This document shows, one piece after another, positions 24,727 to 33,293 of a DNA stretch of 64,000 bases. The stretch is from positions 1,304-65,303 of the forward strand of contig JAKELU010000008.1 in assembly GCA_022760735.1 (NCBI GenBank), given 5' to 3'. A model generated the notes under the pieces. That model saw nothing but the letters and a program-made list of their open reading frames with translations, ran no database searches and had not been told where the DNA came from. Numbering within the stretch: the stretch's first letter is position 1; each line of letters begins with the position of its first letter. The position numbers and the translations under genes were made by a program. The DNA comes from Firmicutes bacterium FC7 (GTDB lineage: Bacteria; Bacillota; Clostridia; Tissierellales; Tissierellaceae).

Positions 24727-26091
24727 ATGGTAGCAGATTTTAGTTCACTAGTAGTTATGATCTTAAGTATTATAGCATTGGTAATAACTATTATGAAGTT
24801 TAAGATACATCCATTTTATGCGTTAGTTGGTATTGGAGTTTTATCTGCTTTAGCATTTGGTTTTCCGCTTTCTGAAGTATTTCCATTAATAACAAGCAGC
24901 TTTGGTAGTACTATTGGAAGTATTGGTATAGTAATCGTTCTAGGTTGTGCTATTGGTGTTATTTTAGAGGATACTGGTGGCGCTCTAGTTCTTGCAAATA
25001 CCATACTAAAATGGGTTGGAAAGAAGAATTCCAAATTAGCCATGGGAATAACAGGATATTTAGTTTCTATACCAGTTTTTAGTGATTCTGCAATTGTTAT
25101 CATGTCACCTGTTGCAAGAGCACTATCTGCTCGTGGGGGTATTCCGCTAATTGCATTACTTGGAGCACTAAATGGTGGTATATTAGCAACTCACACTATG
25201 GTTCCACCAACACCTGGACCTATAGCAGCGGCTGGAACTTTAGGTGCAGATCTTGGTATGATGATTGGCTTGGGTCTAATATCTTCAATTGCTTATACTG
25301 CTGTTGCTACTTGGTGGTGCGGTAGTAAAAGGATGTTGAAAAAGTATCCAGAAATTAGTGAGATGGCTAATGTGGAAACTGCTATAGGAGAGGATTTTAC
25401 ACTGGAAAGCCCGGATGGACGTCCTTTACCAAGTGCGTTTTTATCATTTGCTGCGATATTAGTACCAGTTCTTTTAATATGCATTAACTCATTTGGAGCA
25501 ATGTTTTTAGATAAGGAATCTCAATTAGCAACTATATTAGGTTTTATAGGAAATCCAATATTCGCTTTATTCTGCGGTGTAATGATAGCATTAATGTTAG
25601 ATAAAGAACGATTAAGTTTGGATTTAGTTAATAAATGGTTTACTGATTCAGTTGAAAAGTCAGGATTTATTATGATAGCTACAGGAGCAGCTGGTGCTTT
25701 CGGTGGAGTTCTTAAAGCTTCTGGAGTTGGAACATATTTAGGAAATCTCATTGCATCTACAGCTTTGCCACCTGTTTTTGTACCTTTTCTAGTATCGCTA
25801 TTATTATCAGTGGCTAATGGTTCAGCAACTGTATCATTAATTACTGGATCAGCAATTATATTACCTTTATTACCATCATTAGGTTTGCACCCAGTTATTG
25901 CAGCACTTGCAATTGCAGCTGGATCCTCCTTCTTCTACCATGCTAATGCAAGCCACTTCTGGGTCGTATTAAAAGCTAATGGGGATTTACCTATGAAGGA
26001 AGGATATGACTTAGTATCAATACCATCTGCATTAGGAAGTTTAGCTGCTATGGTTGTAGTATTCATAATGTCTTTATTTATCCATCCTTAG
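24727..26091 (+). CDS. GntP-family permease
   Basis: A 454-residue polytopic proton symporter of the gluconate:H+ (GntP) family with about 12 membrane segments. Family landmarks are FGSTIGSIGIVIVLGCAIGV, EDTGGALVLANTIL, THTMVPPTPGPIAAAG and SVANGSATVSLITGSA. GntP members move hydroxy acids such as gluconate, D-serine or glycerate. Together with the class V transaminase and cupin upstream it suggests use of a small hydroxy or amino acid. GGGGGGG precedes the ATG. Confidence 0.9.
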   Translation: MVADFSSLVVMILSIIALVITIMKFKIHPFYALVGIGVLSALAFGFPLSEVFPLITSSFGSTIGSIGIVIVLGCAIGVILEDTGGALVLANTILKWVGKKNSKLAMGITGYLVSIPVFSDSAIVIMSPVARALSARGGIPLIALLGALNGGILATHTMVPPTPGPIAAAGTLGADLGMMIGLGLISSIAYTAVATWWCGSKRMLKKYPEISEMANVETAIGEDFTLESPDGRPLPSAFLSFAAILVPVLLICINSFGAMFLDKESQLATILGFIGNPIFALFCGVMIALMLDKERLSLDLVNKWFTDSVEKSGFIMIATGAAGAFGGVLKASGVGTYLGNLIASTALPPVFVPFLVSLLLSVANGSATVSLITGSAIILPLLPSLGLHPVIAALAIAAGSSFFYHANASHFWVVLKANGDLPMKEGYDLVSIPSALGSLAAMVVVFIMSLFIHP

Positions 26092-26122
26092 ATAGAAAAT
26101 TATTCTTAAGCTTTACATTTAA

Positions 26123-26175
26123 GTATAAAGGATAAGCTCATTTAGAATAGTACTAACTGAGCTTATCCTTTATAC
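26123..26175. terminator. 18-bp perfect inverted repeat between convergent operons
   Basis: GTATAAAGGATAAGCTCA (26123-26140) and its exact complement (26158-26175) enclose a 17-base loop. It lies midway between the GntP gene and the convergent CofE-like gene and most likely stops both. Neither side has a long T run, so it is unusual as an intrinsic terminator. Confidence 0.6.
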
Positions 26176-26201
26176 ATCTTGCACTGTCTGTTATTAATTT
26201 A

Positions 26202-27386
26202 TTACTCTGTAGCATAATTATCAAAATATCCTTGAATTAAGACAACAGGTGTACCTTTATCTCCGCTACCGCTTGTCAAATCGCACAAACTGCCTAATAA
26301 ATCAGTTATTTTTCTTGGTGTGGTTCCTAAGGAATCAGCTTTTCCAGTTAAATTTGCTTCTTTATTTTTTATTTTTTCTTTCATTACGTATATAGCTTCA
26401 TCTTCAGAAAGGTCCTTTAATTCATTATCAGCAACGTATTTTAACTTTATTTCATTAGGAACACCCATCAAGCCATCAGTGAATCCAGGAGATACTACCG
26501 GATCAGCAAGTTCCCATATCTTACCAACAGGATCTTTAAAAGCTCCGTCACCATATATCATTACTTCAACCTTTTTCCCTGTTTTTTCAAATATTATATT
26601 TTGAATTTCATTTACGTAATTATCGCAGTTTCTAGGGAATAATTTTACTTTATCTTCTGAAGAAAGATTTGAACCTAATAAGCCGTACTCTTCATTATAT
26701 CCACTTCCATTAATTGACGATGTCAAAATATCATCAAGTCCTAATACAATATTAGCACCTGCATTTTTTAACCATCTCTTAGTGCGATTTCTCTCGTGTA
26801 TATTAGCTACTAAAACATCTTTAGTATATTTTAGGATTGCTCTTGGGTCATTAGCTAAATAAATACTTCCGTTTTCACCAATTATATCCTTGTACAATTG
26901 AACATAGTCAATGGCTGTAAAAGGATGGGTTACCTTTTCACCAAATAATCTTCTATAATCTTCTTCGGTAAGTACATCTGAATACGGATTTATATTTAAT
27001 TCATCCATTTTATCAATATCCATTAAGTGATTTCCAACTTCATCAGATGGATAACTTAAAAGAAGATGAATTTTTTTATTGCTTTTTGCTATTCCTTTTA
27101 GGAGTATAGAAAATCTGTTTCTGCTTAGTATAGGAAAAACTATACCTATATCATTTGGGAATTTATAAGCTATATCATGTGCTATGTCCTCGATAGAAGC
27201 ATAATTACCCTGAGCTCTTGCAACTAAGGATTCAGTGATTCCGATAACGTCCTTGTTGTTTAAATGAATGTTTTCACTTTCAACAGCCTTTATAACCGCA
27301 TCAACAACTATATTAACTAAATTGTCTCCCTGTTTTACAATAGGAGTTCTTATACCCCATACGGTGGTACCAACCAATCTACTCAT
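26202..27386 (-). CDS. CofE-family (F420-0:gamma-glutamyl ligase-like) protein
   Basis: A 394-residue protein. The N-terminus (GTTVWGIRTPIVKQGDNLVN and DVIGITESLVARAQGN) matches the F420-0:L-glutamate ligase (CofE, PF01996) fold, which adds glutamate to a lactyl-phospho-deazaflavin. It is longer than archaeal CofE (about 250), with extra C-terminal segments (MIYGDGAFKDPVGKIWELAD, TGKADSLGTTPRKITDLLGS). F420 is not expected in this kind of organism, so the substrate is probably another gamma-carboxylate or amine. AGGAGG precedes the ATG. Confidence 0.72.
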   Translation of the reverse strand: MSRLVGTTVWGIRTPIVKQGDNLVNIVVDAVIKAVESENIHLNNKDVIGITESLVARAQGNYASIEDIAHDIAYKFPNDIGIVFPILSRNRFSILLKGIAKSNKKIHLLLSYPSDEVGNHLMDIDKMDELNINPYSDVLTEEDYRRLFGEKVTHPFTAIDYVQLYKDIIGENGSIYLANDPRAILKYTKDVLVANIHERNRTKRWLKNAGANIVLGLDDILTSSINGSGYNEEYGLLGSNLSSEDKVKLFPRNCDNYVNEIQNIIFEKTGKKVEVMIYGDGAFKDPVGKIWELADPVVSPGFTDGLMGVPNEIKLKYVADNELKDLSEDEAIYVMKEKIKNKEANLTGKADSLGTTPRKITDLLGSLCDLTSGSGDKGTPVVLIQGYFDNYATE

Positions 27387-27419
27387 TTTAACCTCCTAGC
27401 TTGATCTTTTTCCTTAACC

Positions 27420-27448
27420 ATTATACCATGATATCCTAAAATTAAAAG
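27420..27448 (-). promoter_or_regulatory. Possible promoter of the CofE-like gene
   Basis: Minus strand extended -10 TGG-TATAAT (-10 at 27420-27425). The -35 (CTTTTA, 27443-27448) is poor. Confidence 0.4.
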
Positions 27449-27464
27449 AAATTCTTAAATTGTC

Positions 27465-28037
27465 TTATTTACAAATTATTGTTTCCTTTTCAGTAATTAT
27501 CATATCAACAGGAATGTCATGGTCTTCCTTTGGAACCTCATCTACAATTTGAAGATCAAAAGCTAATGAAATTCTCTTTGTGCTTTTATCAATATCGTTT
27601 GCTAAAAATCTATCATAATATCCGCCACCATAACCGATTCGATAACCTCTTCTGTCAAAAACTGCACCAGGCACTATTACAAGGTCAATTTCCTTTGGAT
27701 CTATATATCTTATAAATTCTTTTTTAGGAGTAAGGATATTATAATACCCCAGCTCAAGCTCATCAAAATCCAATAAGAGTGAAGGTTTCATTACTCTTGG
27801 TTCGTGAAAAGTAACAGGTACAGCTATTCTTTTGCCAGACATAATACTTGTTTTTATAAAATCATGTGTATTTATTTCACTACCAAAGCTAATATAGCAC
27901 ATAATTGTATTAGCGCTTTTATAGTATTCTAAATCCATTAAAGATTCAATTATTTTTTTGCTCAGGAAACTATTTCCATCCTTGCCTAAAGCAGCTCTTT
28001 TAGCTAGAATCTCCCTTCTTATCATTTTTTTATCCAA
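27465..28037 (-). CDS. 5-formyltetrahydrofolate cyclo-ligase
   Basis: MTHFS-type enzyme that converts 5-formyl-THF to 5,10-methenyl-THF using ATP, a folate salvage step. At 190 residues it has usual length. The basic N-terminus (KKMIRREILAKRAALG), the IMCYISFGSEINTHDFI strand, VIVPGAVFDRRGYRIGYGGG and YYDRFL near the end are the family's ATP/substrate loops. AGGTGA lies before the ATG. It is 78 bp upstream of the CofE-like gene on the same strand, which may have its own promoter. Confidence 0.94.
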   Translation of the reverse strand: MDKKMIRREILAKRAALGKDGNSFLSKKIIESLMDLEYYKSANTIMCYISFGSEINTHDFIKTSIMSGKRIAVPVTFHEPRVMKPSLLLDFDELELGYYNILTPKKEFIRYIDPKEIDLVIVPGAVFDRRGYRIGYGGGYYDRFLANDIDKSTKRISLAFDLQIVDEVPKEDHDIPVDMIITEKETIICK

Positions 28038-28077
28038 ATAAAATCACCTCAAACAGTTTATTTATCCCTTAATTTAT

Positions 28078-28106
28078 ATTATAATATAACAAGATGAAAA
28101 TGTCTT
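28078..28106 (-). promoter_or_regulatory. Promoter of the folate cyclo-ligase
   Basis: Minus strand AAGACA (28101-28106), 17 bp, TATAAT (28078-28083). The -10 sits in a palindrome, TTATATTATAATATAA, that also reads as a -10 on the plus strand (28080-28085). Confidence 0.5.
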
Positions 28107-28178
28107 TAATGGAAAGTAAATATAGCTTTTATAAAGCATTATATGCTGTAATGGCTTTACATAGATTGAGGTGGAAAA

Positions 28179-28874
28179 ATGATAAAATTAGTTGATGTTA
28201 GTAAGGAGTATGATAATGGAGTAAAAGCCCTCTCAAATATAAATTTAGAAATAAATAAAGGTGAATTTGTATTTTTGGTTGGTTCAAGTGGGGCTGGAAA
28301 ATCAACTTTGATTAAGCTTTTACTTAAGGAAGAAGAAGTTACCAATGGGAAAATATATTTAAATGATATAGATATAACAAAGGTACCTAATAGAAGGATA
28401 CCTTATATAAGAAGAAATGTAGGAGTTGTATTTCAGGATTTTAGATTATTACCAAATAAAACAGTTTATGAAAATGTAGCATTTGCCATGGAGATCATAG
28501 GAGCACATCCTAGAGAAATAAGAAGGAGAGTACCTATGATTTTAAGTATGGTAGACCTTAGTAGAAAGGCCTCAAGTTTTCCTGACCAGCTTTCTGGTGG
28601 AGAGCAGCAGAGAGTATCAATTGCAAGGTCTATAGTAAACAATCCGCCAGTTTTGATTGCGGATGAACCTACAGGAAACCTTGACCCTGAAACAGCTTGG
28701 GAAGTAATGAAGGCACTTATAGATATAAATGGAAGAGGGACAACCATATTGATGGCTACCCACGCTAGAGATATTGTAAATAGCATGAAGAAGAGAGTTA
28801 TTACTTTAGAAAATGGAAGAATTAGTAGAGACGAACAGAAGGGTGGTTATGAACTTGAGATTCCGAATATTTAA
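28179..28874 (+). CDS. ftsE: Cell division ABC ATPase FtsE
   Basis: ATPase that, with FtsX, transmits a division signal across the membrane to a peptidoglycan hydrolase or activator. The 231-residue protein has Walker A VGSSGAGKST, Q-loop FQDFRLL, signature LSGGEQQRVSIARSI, Walker B LIADEPTGNLDP and H-loop MATHAR. The FtsE-typical KEYDNGVKALSNINLEI start is present. GAGGTGG precedes the ATG. Its last 26 bp overlap ftsX. It opens a five-gene wall-hydrolysis/division operon. Confidence 0.96.
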   Translation: MIKLVDVSKEYDNGVKALSNINLEINKGEFVFLVGSSGAGKSTLIKLLLKEEEVTNGKIYLNDIDITKVPNRRIPYIRRNVGVVFQDFRLLPNKTVYENVAFAMEIIGAHPREIRRRVPMILSMVDLSRKASSFPDQLSGGEQQRVSIARSIVNNPPVLIADEPTGNLDPETAWEVMKALIDINGRGTTILMATHARDIVNSMKKRVITLENGRISRDEQKGGYELEIPNI

Positions 28875-29754
28875 AAACATCATGAAGCAGGGATTTCAAG
28901 GGATGTGGCGAAACAGAGGTATGGGTGTTGCTTCCATAACTTCAATCTCTGCTGTACTTATGATTTTAGGCATTATATTAATTTTGATTCTAAGTATAAA
29001 TAACTTTGTTATGGATACTACTACTAAATTTGATGAGATAACTGTATTTTTAGAAGATGATATAAATGATGAGCAAATGACTAAGATAGAAGAAAAAGCA
29101 AAGGAAAATGAAGGGATTGTTTCAATTATATTTGAATCAAAAGATCAAGCATTAGAAAAGTTCAAGGAAGATTGGGGAGATGAAGCTTATCTTTTAGATG
29201 GTTTAGAAAAAAATAATCCTTTGCCAAATTCATATATTATAAAAATAGAAGAAATAGCTTATGCCCAAAATCTGGTAAATAGCTTAAAAGGTCTAGACGG
29301 AGTAGAAGAAGTTAAGTATGATAAGGAAATAATAGACAAGCTATTAGTTGTTGCTGATTATATAAGACTTGGTGGTATAATAGTAATAGCGATTTTAGTA
29401 TTTGTTTCCATATTTATAATTTCAAATACGATAAAATTAACAGTAACTTCTAGAAGAAGAGAAATTAATATTATGAAATATGTAGGAGCAACTAATAACT
29501 ATATAAGAGGGCCGTTTATTATTGAAGGTGTGCTTTTTGGATTAATTGGGGCCATAATCTCAATATTCATCGTATATTATGGATATGAATACTTCTTTGG
29601 ATTAGTCAATGAGAGACTTTATTCTCTATTTTCAGTATTTTTAATTGCACCAACAATGATATTTACTGATATAGCGATTATTTTTTCAGCTATAGGAATA
29701 GGCATCGGAGCATTAGGTAGTTTGGTTTCTATGAAGCGCTTTTTAAATGTTTAG
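28849..29754 (+). CDS. ftsX: Cell division protein FtsX
   Basis: Four-helix membrane partner of FtsE, about 301 residues. It has a short cytoplasmic lead (FRIFKNIMKQGFQGMWRNRG), TM1, a roughly 130-residue outer loop with the EITVFLEDDINDEQM start that in other bacteria contacts the hydrolase, then three helices including IKLTVTSRRREINIMKYVGA, the MacB/FtsX signature. ATG 28849 follows AAGGGTGG; an in-frame GTG-type reading from 28813 would lengthen the lead by 12 residues and has no ribosome site. Confidence 0.94.
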   Translation: MNLRFRIFKNIMKQGFQGMWRNRGMGVASITSISAVLMILGIILILILSINNFVMDTTTKFDEITVFLEDDINDEQMTKIEEKAKENEGIVSIIFESKDQALEKFKEDWGDEAYLLDGLEKNNPLPNSYIIKIEEIAYAQNLVNSLKGLDGVEEVKYDKEIIDKLLVVADYIRLGGIIVIAILVFVSIFIISNTIKLTVTSRRREINIMKYVGATNNYIRGPFIIEGVLFGLIGAIISIFIVYYGYEYFFGLVNERLYSLFSVFLIAPTMIFTDIAIIFSAIGIGIGALGSLVSMKRFLNV

Positions 29755-29764
29755 GGGGTATCTT

Positions 29765-30901
29765 ATGCTAAAGAAAAAAGGGGTAGTAGTATTATTAATC
29801 GTATTGATTTTATCACTTACAATTGTACAAGCCTTTGGGCAAACTATTGATGATTTGAAAAAACAACAGCAAAATATCAATAAACAGATTGATAAGACGC
29901 AAAAAGAAATAAAATCTATGCAACAACAAACAAAAGATATTTCCAAACAGATAGAAGAGTTGGATTTAGCAGTTGATAAGGCTGCAACTGAGCTTCAGAA
30001 AGTCGAAGCTCAGCTAGAAGATCTAAACATTAAAATTGAAAAGACATTAGAAGATTTAAAAGAAGCTGAAAATAAGGTTAGTGAACAGGAAGAAAATTTT
30101 AATAAAAGACTAAGAGTTATGTATAAAAATGGTAACGTAGGTTATCTTGAAGTTCTTCTTGCTTCAAAGGATGTAGATGATTTCCTTACAAGAAGAGATA
30201 TGCTTCAATATATTGCAGAATATGATAGAGAATTAATCAGATTTATGAAAGAACAGAGAGATATAATAGAAGCTAAAAAAACAGAGCTTGAAGCACAAAG
30301 GGCTTCGGTAGAGGTAACAAAATCTAAAATTGAAGCAAGAAAAAGAGAATTAGAAACAGCTACTAGAGAAAAAGAAAATCTAATGAGCAGGCTTCAAAAA
30401 GATATAAAAGCATACGAAAAAGAATATGATAAGCTAAATTCATTAGCGAAAGAAATTGAAAGCAAGATTGTTAAATTACAAAGAAATACAGGACCTTATT
30501 CTGGTGGAAAGATGGACTGGCCTTTACCAGGACATACAAGAATAAGTTCATATTATGGATATAGAATTCATCCTATATTTAAAACTAAGAAACTTCACAC
30601 AGGAATTGATATTCCAGCACCAACAGGTACCGCTGTTAAGGCTGCAGCAGCTGGAACGGTTATATATGCAGATTGGCTAGGTGGTTATGGTAAATGTCTA
30701 ATGGTTGACCACGGTGGAGGTATTGTCACACTTTATGCACATAACTCTTCATTAACTGCCCAGGTTGGTCAAACTGTAAGCAGAGGACAAACTATTGCTA
30801 AGGTTGGTAGTACAGGTAATTCTACAGGTCCACATTTACACTTTGAAGTAAGAAAAAATGGTGCATATGTAGATCCATTGCCATGGGTAAAGGGGAATTA
30901 A
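29765..30901 (+). CDS. EnvC/PcsB-like murein hydrolase (coiled coil + M23 domain)
   Basis: A 378-residue secreted protein: signal peptide (VVVLLIVLILSLTIVQAFG), about 220 residues of long coiled coil (TIDDLKKQQQNINKQIDKTQ and following), then a C-terminal LytM/M23 domain. The zinc-site residues are present: the H and D of LHTGIDIPAPTG and the HLHFEV motif near the end, so the peptidase should be active rather than degenerate. Position after ftsEX makes it the probable hydrolase gated by FtsEX. ATG 29765 has AGGGGG 7 bp upstream; ATG 29747 would put that site inside the gene. Confidence 0.93.
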   Translation: MLKKKGVVVLLIVLILSLTIVQAFGQTIDDLKKQQQNINKQIDKTQKEIKSMQQQTKDISKQIEELDLAVDKAATELQKVEAQLEDLNIKIEKTLEDLKEAENKVSEQEENFNKRLRVMYKNGNVGYLEVLLASKDVDDFLTRRDMLQYIAEYDRELIRFMKEQRDIIEAKKTELEAQRASVEVTKSKIEARKRELETATREKENLMSRLQKDIKAYEKEYDKLNSLAKEIESKIVKLQRNTGPYSGGKMDWPLPGHTRISSYYGYRIHPIFKTKKLHTGIDIPAPTGTAVKAAAAGTVIYADWLGGYGKCLMVDHGGGIVTLYAHNSSLTAQVGQTVSRGQTIAKVGSTGNSTGPHLHFEVRKNGAYVDPLPWVKGN

Positions 30902-30915
30902 CCCCTTTTTTTCTT
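30890..30915 (+). terminator. Terminator after the M23 gene
   Basis: AAGGGG-AATTAA-CCCCTT overlaps the stop codon and runs into TTTTTTT. Some read-through to ctpA is possible, because the next gene continues the same theme. Confidence 0.8.
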
Positions 30916-30997
30916 TAGAGACTTTATATATGGAATAATACTTGAAACAAACTAATAGAATATATCTATATAACCTATAACAATAGAGGTGGATTAA

Positions 30998-32218
30998 ATG
31001 ATAAATAGAAAATCCATATTTTTTATGGTGGCTTTATTATTGATTACAAACATTATTACCTTCAGTATATCAAATATAGTCGCATTGACTTTTAATGATA
31101 GGGTAGTAATACCAAAAAACAAGTATGATGAGTTGATGGAAATCTATAAAGACTATGGAAAGGTAATGGCCATCAAACAATATATTGATACTAGCTATTT
31201 ACGTGAAGTGGATGACAAAAAATTATTAGATGGTCAGTTAAAAGGGATGGTTCAAGCTCTTGAGGACCCATATTCTGTTTATATGACAGAGGATGAATTT
31301 ACCAGTTTTACTGAAGAAACAGCTGGAGTATACGGTGGTATAGGTGTAGTTGTAACACCAGGTGAAGATAACTTAATTACTGTTGTATCTCCGATTGAAG
31401 GAACACCTGGGGAGAGAGCTGGACTAAAAACTGGAGACAAAATTATAAAGGTAAATGGAATTGAATATTCTGCTGAAAAAATGGATGAGGCAGTAGCTGT
31501 TATGAAGGGCGAGCCTAATACAAAGGTAAATATAACTATAATGAGACCTAATAAGAATAATGATCTTGAAGAAATTGAGTTGGAAATAACAAGGGAAATT
31601 ATTAGGCTTATAACAGTAAAATCGGAAGTACTTGATAAAAATATTGGCTACTTAAAGATTACATCTTTTGATGAGATAACCTATGAGGACTTTATGAAGG
31701 AATTAAAATCTTTAGAAAAGTCAAAGGTAGAGGGTATAATTATAGATTTAAGAAACAACCCAGGAGGTTTGCTGAATATCTGCGCAGACATTGCTGATGA
31801 GTTATTAGGGGAAGGAGATATAGTATATACTCAGACTAAGAATGGAGAGAGAGAGTATCTGAAATCAGATAAGAATAAGATTGACCTTCCATTGGTAGTG
31901 CTAGTAAATGAAGGTAGTGCTAGCGCTTCAGAAATATTAGCAGGAGCAATAAAGGATCATAACAGAGGAGAGTTAATTGGGACTACAACCTTTGGTAAAG
32001 GCGTTGTTCAGAGAATTAGAGATCTAGGAGATGGTACAGGACTAAAGCTAACAGTGTCAGAATATTTTACACCAAATGGAATCAATATTCATGGTATTGG
32101 CATAACACCTGATATCGTAGTAGAGCTTAACGAAGATGCAGAAGGTATTGGACCTGAATTTTTAGAGCAGGATAATCAATTACAAAAAGCAATAGAAGTT
32201 ATAAAAGCAAAAATGTAA
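30998..32218 (+). CDS. ctpA: C-terminal processing peptidase (S41, PDZ)
   Basis: Membrane-tethered serine protease that trims C-termini of extracytoplasmic proteins, often wall hydrolases. Order: signal anchor (IFFMVALLLITNIITFSI), a helical segment, PDZ domain (AGVYGGIGVVVTPGEDNLIT to MKGEPNTKVNITIMRP), then the S41 fold with IIIDLRNNPGGLL, the nucleophile Ser in VNEGSASASEILAGAIKDH and the Lys base in GTTTFGKGVVQ. 406 residues, typical. GAGGTGG precedes the ATG. It may process the neighbouring M23 protein, as CtpA does with hydrolases elsewhere; that is inference. Confidence 0.95.
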   Translation: MINRKSIFFMVALLLITNIITFSISNIVALTFNDRVVIPKNKYDELMEIYKDYGKVMAIKQYIDTSYLREVDDKKLLDGQLKGMVQALEDPYSVYMTEDEFTSFTEETAGVYGGIGVVVTPGEDNLITVVSPIEGTPGERAGLKTGDKIIKVNGIEYSAEKMDEAVAVMKGEPNTKVNITIMRPNKNNDLEEIELEITREIIRLITVKSEVLDKNIGYLKITSFDEITYEDFMKELKSLEKSKVEGIIIDLRNNPGGLLNICADIADELLGEGDIVYTQTKNGEREYLKSDKNKIDLPLVVLVNEGSASASEILAGAIKDHNRGELIGTTTFGKGVVQRIRDLGDGTGLKLTVSEYFTPNGINIHGIGITPDIVVELNEDAEGIGPEFLEQDNQLQKAIEVIKAKM

Positions 32219-32240
32219 TAAAATAAAAGGAGAATTTGGA

Positions 32241-33293
32241 ATGGATGGATTATATCTAATTATTTATTTTGCAATAATGGATATTATCAGAACTCTGACT
32301 TCTCCTTTTTTTATTATTATTTTTTTAATTATTCTGTATCAGTACTATAAATTAAGCAAGTCAGAAAATTGTATTTCCATTAATAAATTTTCTCCATTTC
32401 TCAGTGCATTAAATTCTGCTTTTTATGGTGCTATTGGAGGTGTCATCTCAACTGTCGCTTTTATTTATCTTGAAGTCGTTGTAATACCTAGGGATTTTAT
32501 GTATATAATTATAATTGCAATAATCTTATCTTTTATAAATACTAGATTTATGTGTATAGCATATGGTGGGAGTATTTTAAGCCTTCTTAGTATACTATTT
32601 GGGCTTCCAGTTGGTGACACAAGAGATATCATGTTGATAGTTTCTACCTTACATATAGTAGAGAGTTTTCTTATACTGCTAAATGGATATAAGGGGAAAT
32701 TTGCTGCCTTCTTTGAACAGAGGGGACAGTATGTTGGAGGCTATAATATAAATCGTTTTTGGCCTTTACCTTTTGTAATTTTTGTTGGTGATGGACTAAT
32801 AAGACCAGTTACTTTAATGGCTATTCTTTCTTATGGTGATTTTACGCTTACTTTTCCTAGAAGAAAGATCATAGCTACCAGTTTAATACTTTTACTTTAT
32901 AGTTCTATTCTAATGATATTGATAAAATTAAACCTACCATCTATATTTTCGCCAATATTTGCTTTAGTTGGGCATGAAGTAATCATACATCTCAATCGTC
33001 TTAGGGAAGAATCAAGACTTCCTATATTTACAAATCCAAACAAAGGTGTAAGAGTAATTGATGTATCAAAGAATGGCATTGCAAATGATGTTGGAATTAC
33101 TATAGGAGACATTGTATTAAGTGTAAATGAGGCTTCTATTTATAGTTATAAGGACTTAGAGGAATTAGAAAGATTAAGTATTGAAACATGGAGGATAAAT
33201 TACTTTAGCCGAAAAAAAGGGCTTAGAACTGAAATTTACAGTGGAAATAAAAAGTCCCTAGGTATTTCTGTAGTTCCTAGGGAGCTGTACTAA
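32241..33293 (+). CDS. Polytopic membrane protein with C-terminal PDZ domain (MinJ-like)
   Basis: A 350-residue protein with about seven or eight membrane helices over residues 10-265, then a soluble PDZ domain (GVRVIDVSKNGIANDVGITI, then GDIVLSVNEASIYSYKDLEE). The layout, many helices plus one terminal PDZ, matches the MinJ/YvjB-associated topology proteins found next to ctpA in Firmicutes. In Bacillus MinJ links DivIVA to MinD. AGGAGA precedes the ATG, 22 bp after ctpA. The 3' end overlaps the convergent lipoprotein gene by 17 bp. Confidence 0.82.
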   Translation: MDGLYLIIYFAIMDIIRTLTSPFFIIIFLIILYQYYKLSKSENCISINKFSPFLSALNSAFYGAIGGVISTVAFIYLEVVVIPRDFMYIIIIAIILSFINTRFMCIAYGGSILSLLSILFGLPVGDTRDIMLIVSTLHIVESFLILLNGYKGKFAAFFEQRGQYVGGYNINRFWPLPFVIFVGDGLIRPVTLMAILSYGDFTLTFPRRKIIATSLILLLYSSILMILIKLNLPSIFSPIFALVGHEVIIHLNRLREESRLPIFTNPNKGVRVIDVSKNGIANDVGITIGDIVLSVNEASIYSYKDLEELERLSIETWRINYFSRKKGLRTEIYSGNKKSLGISVVPRELY

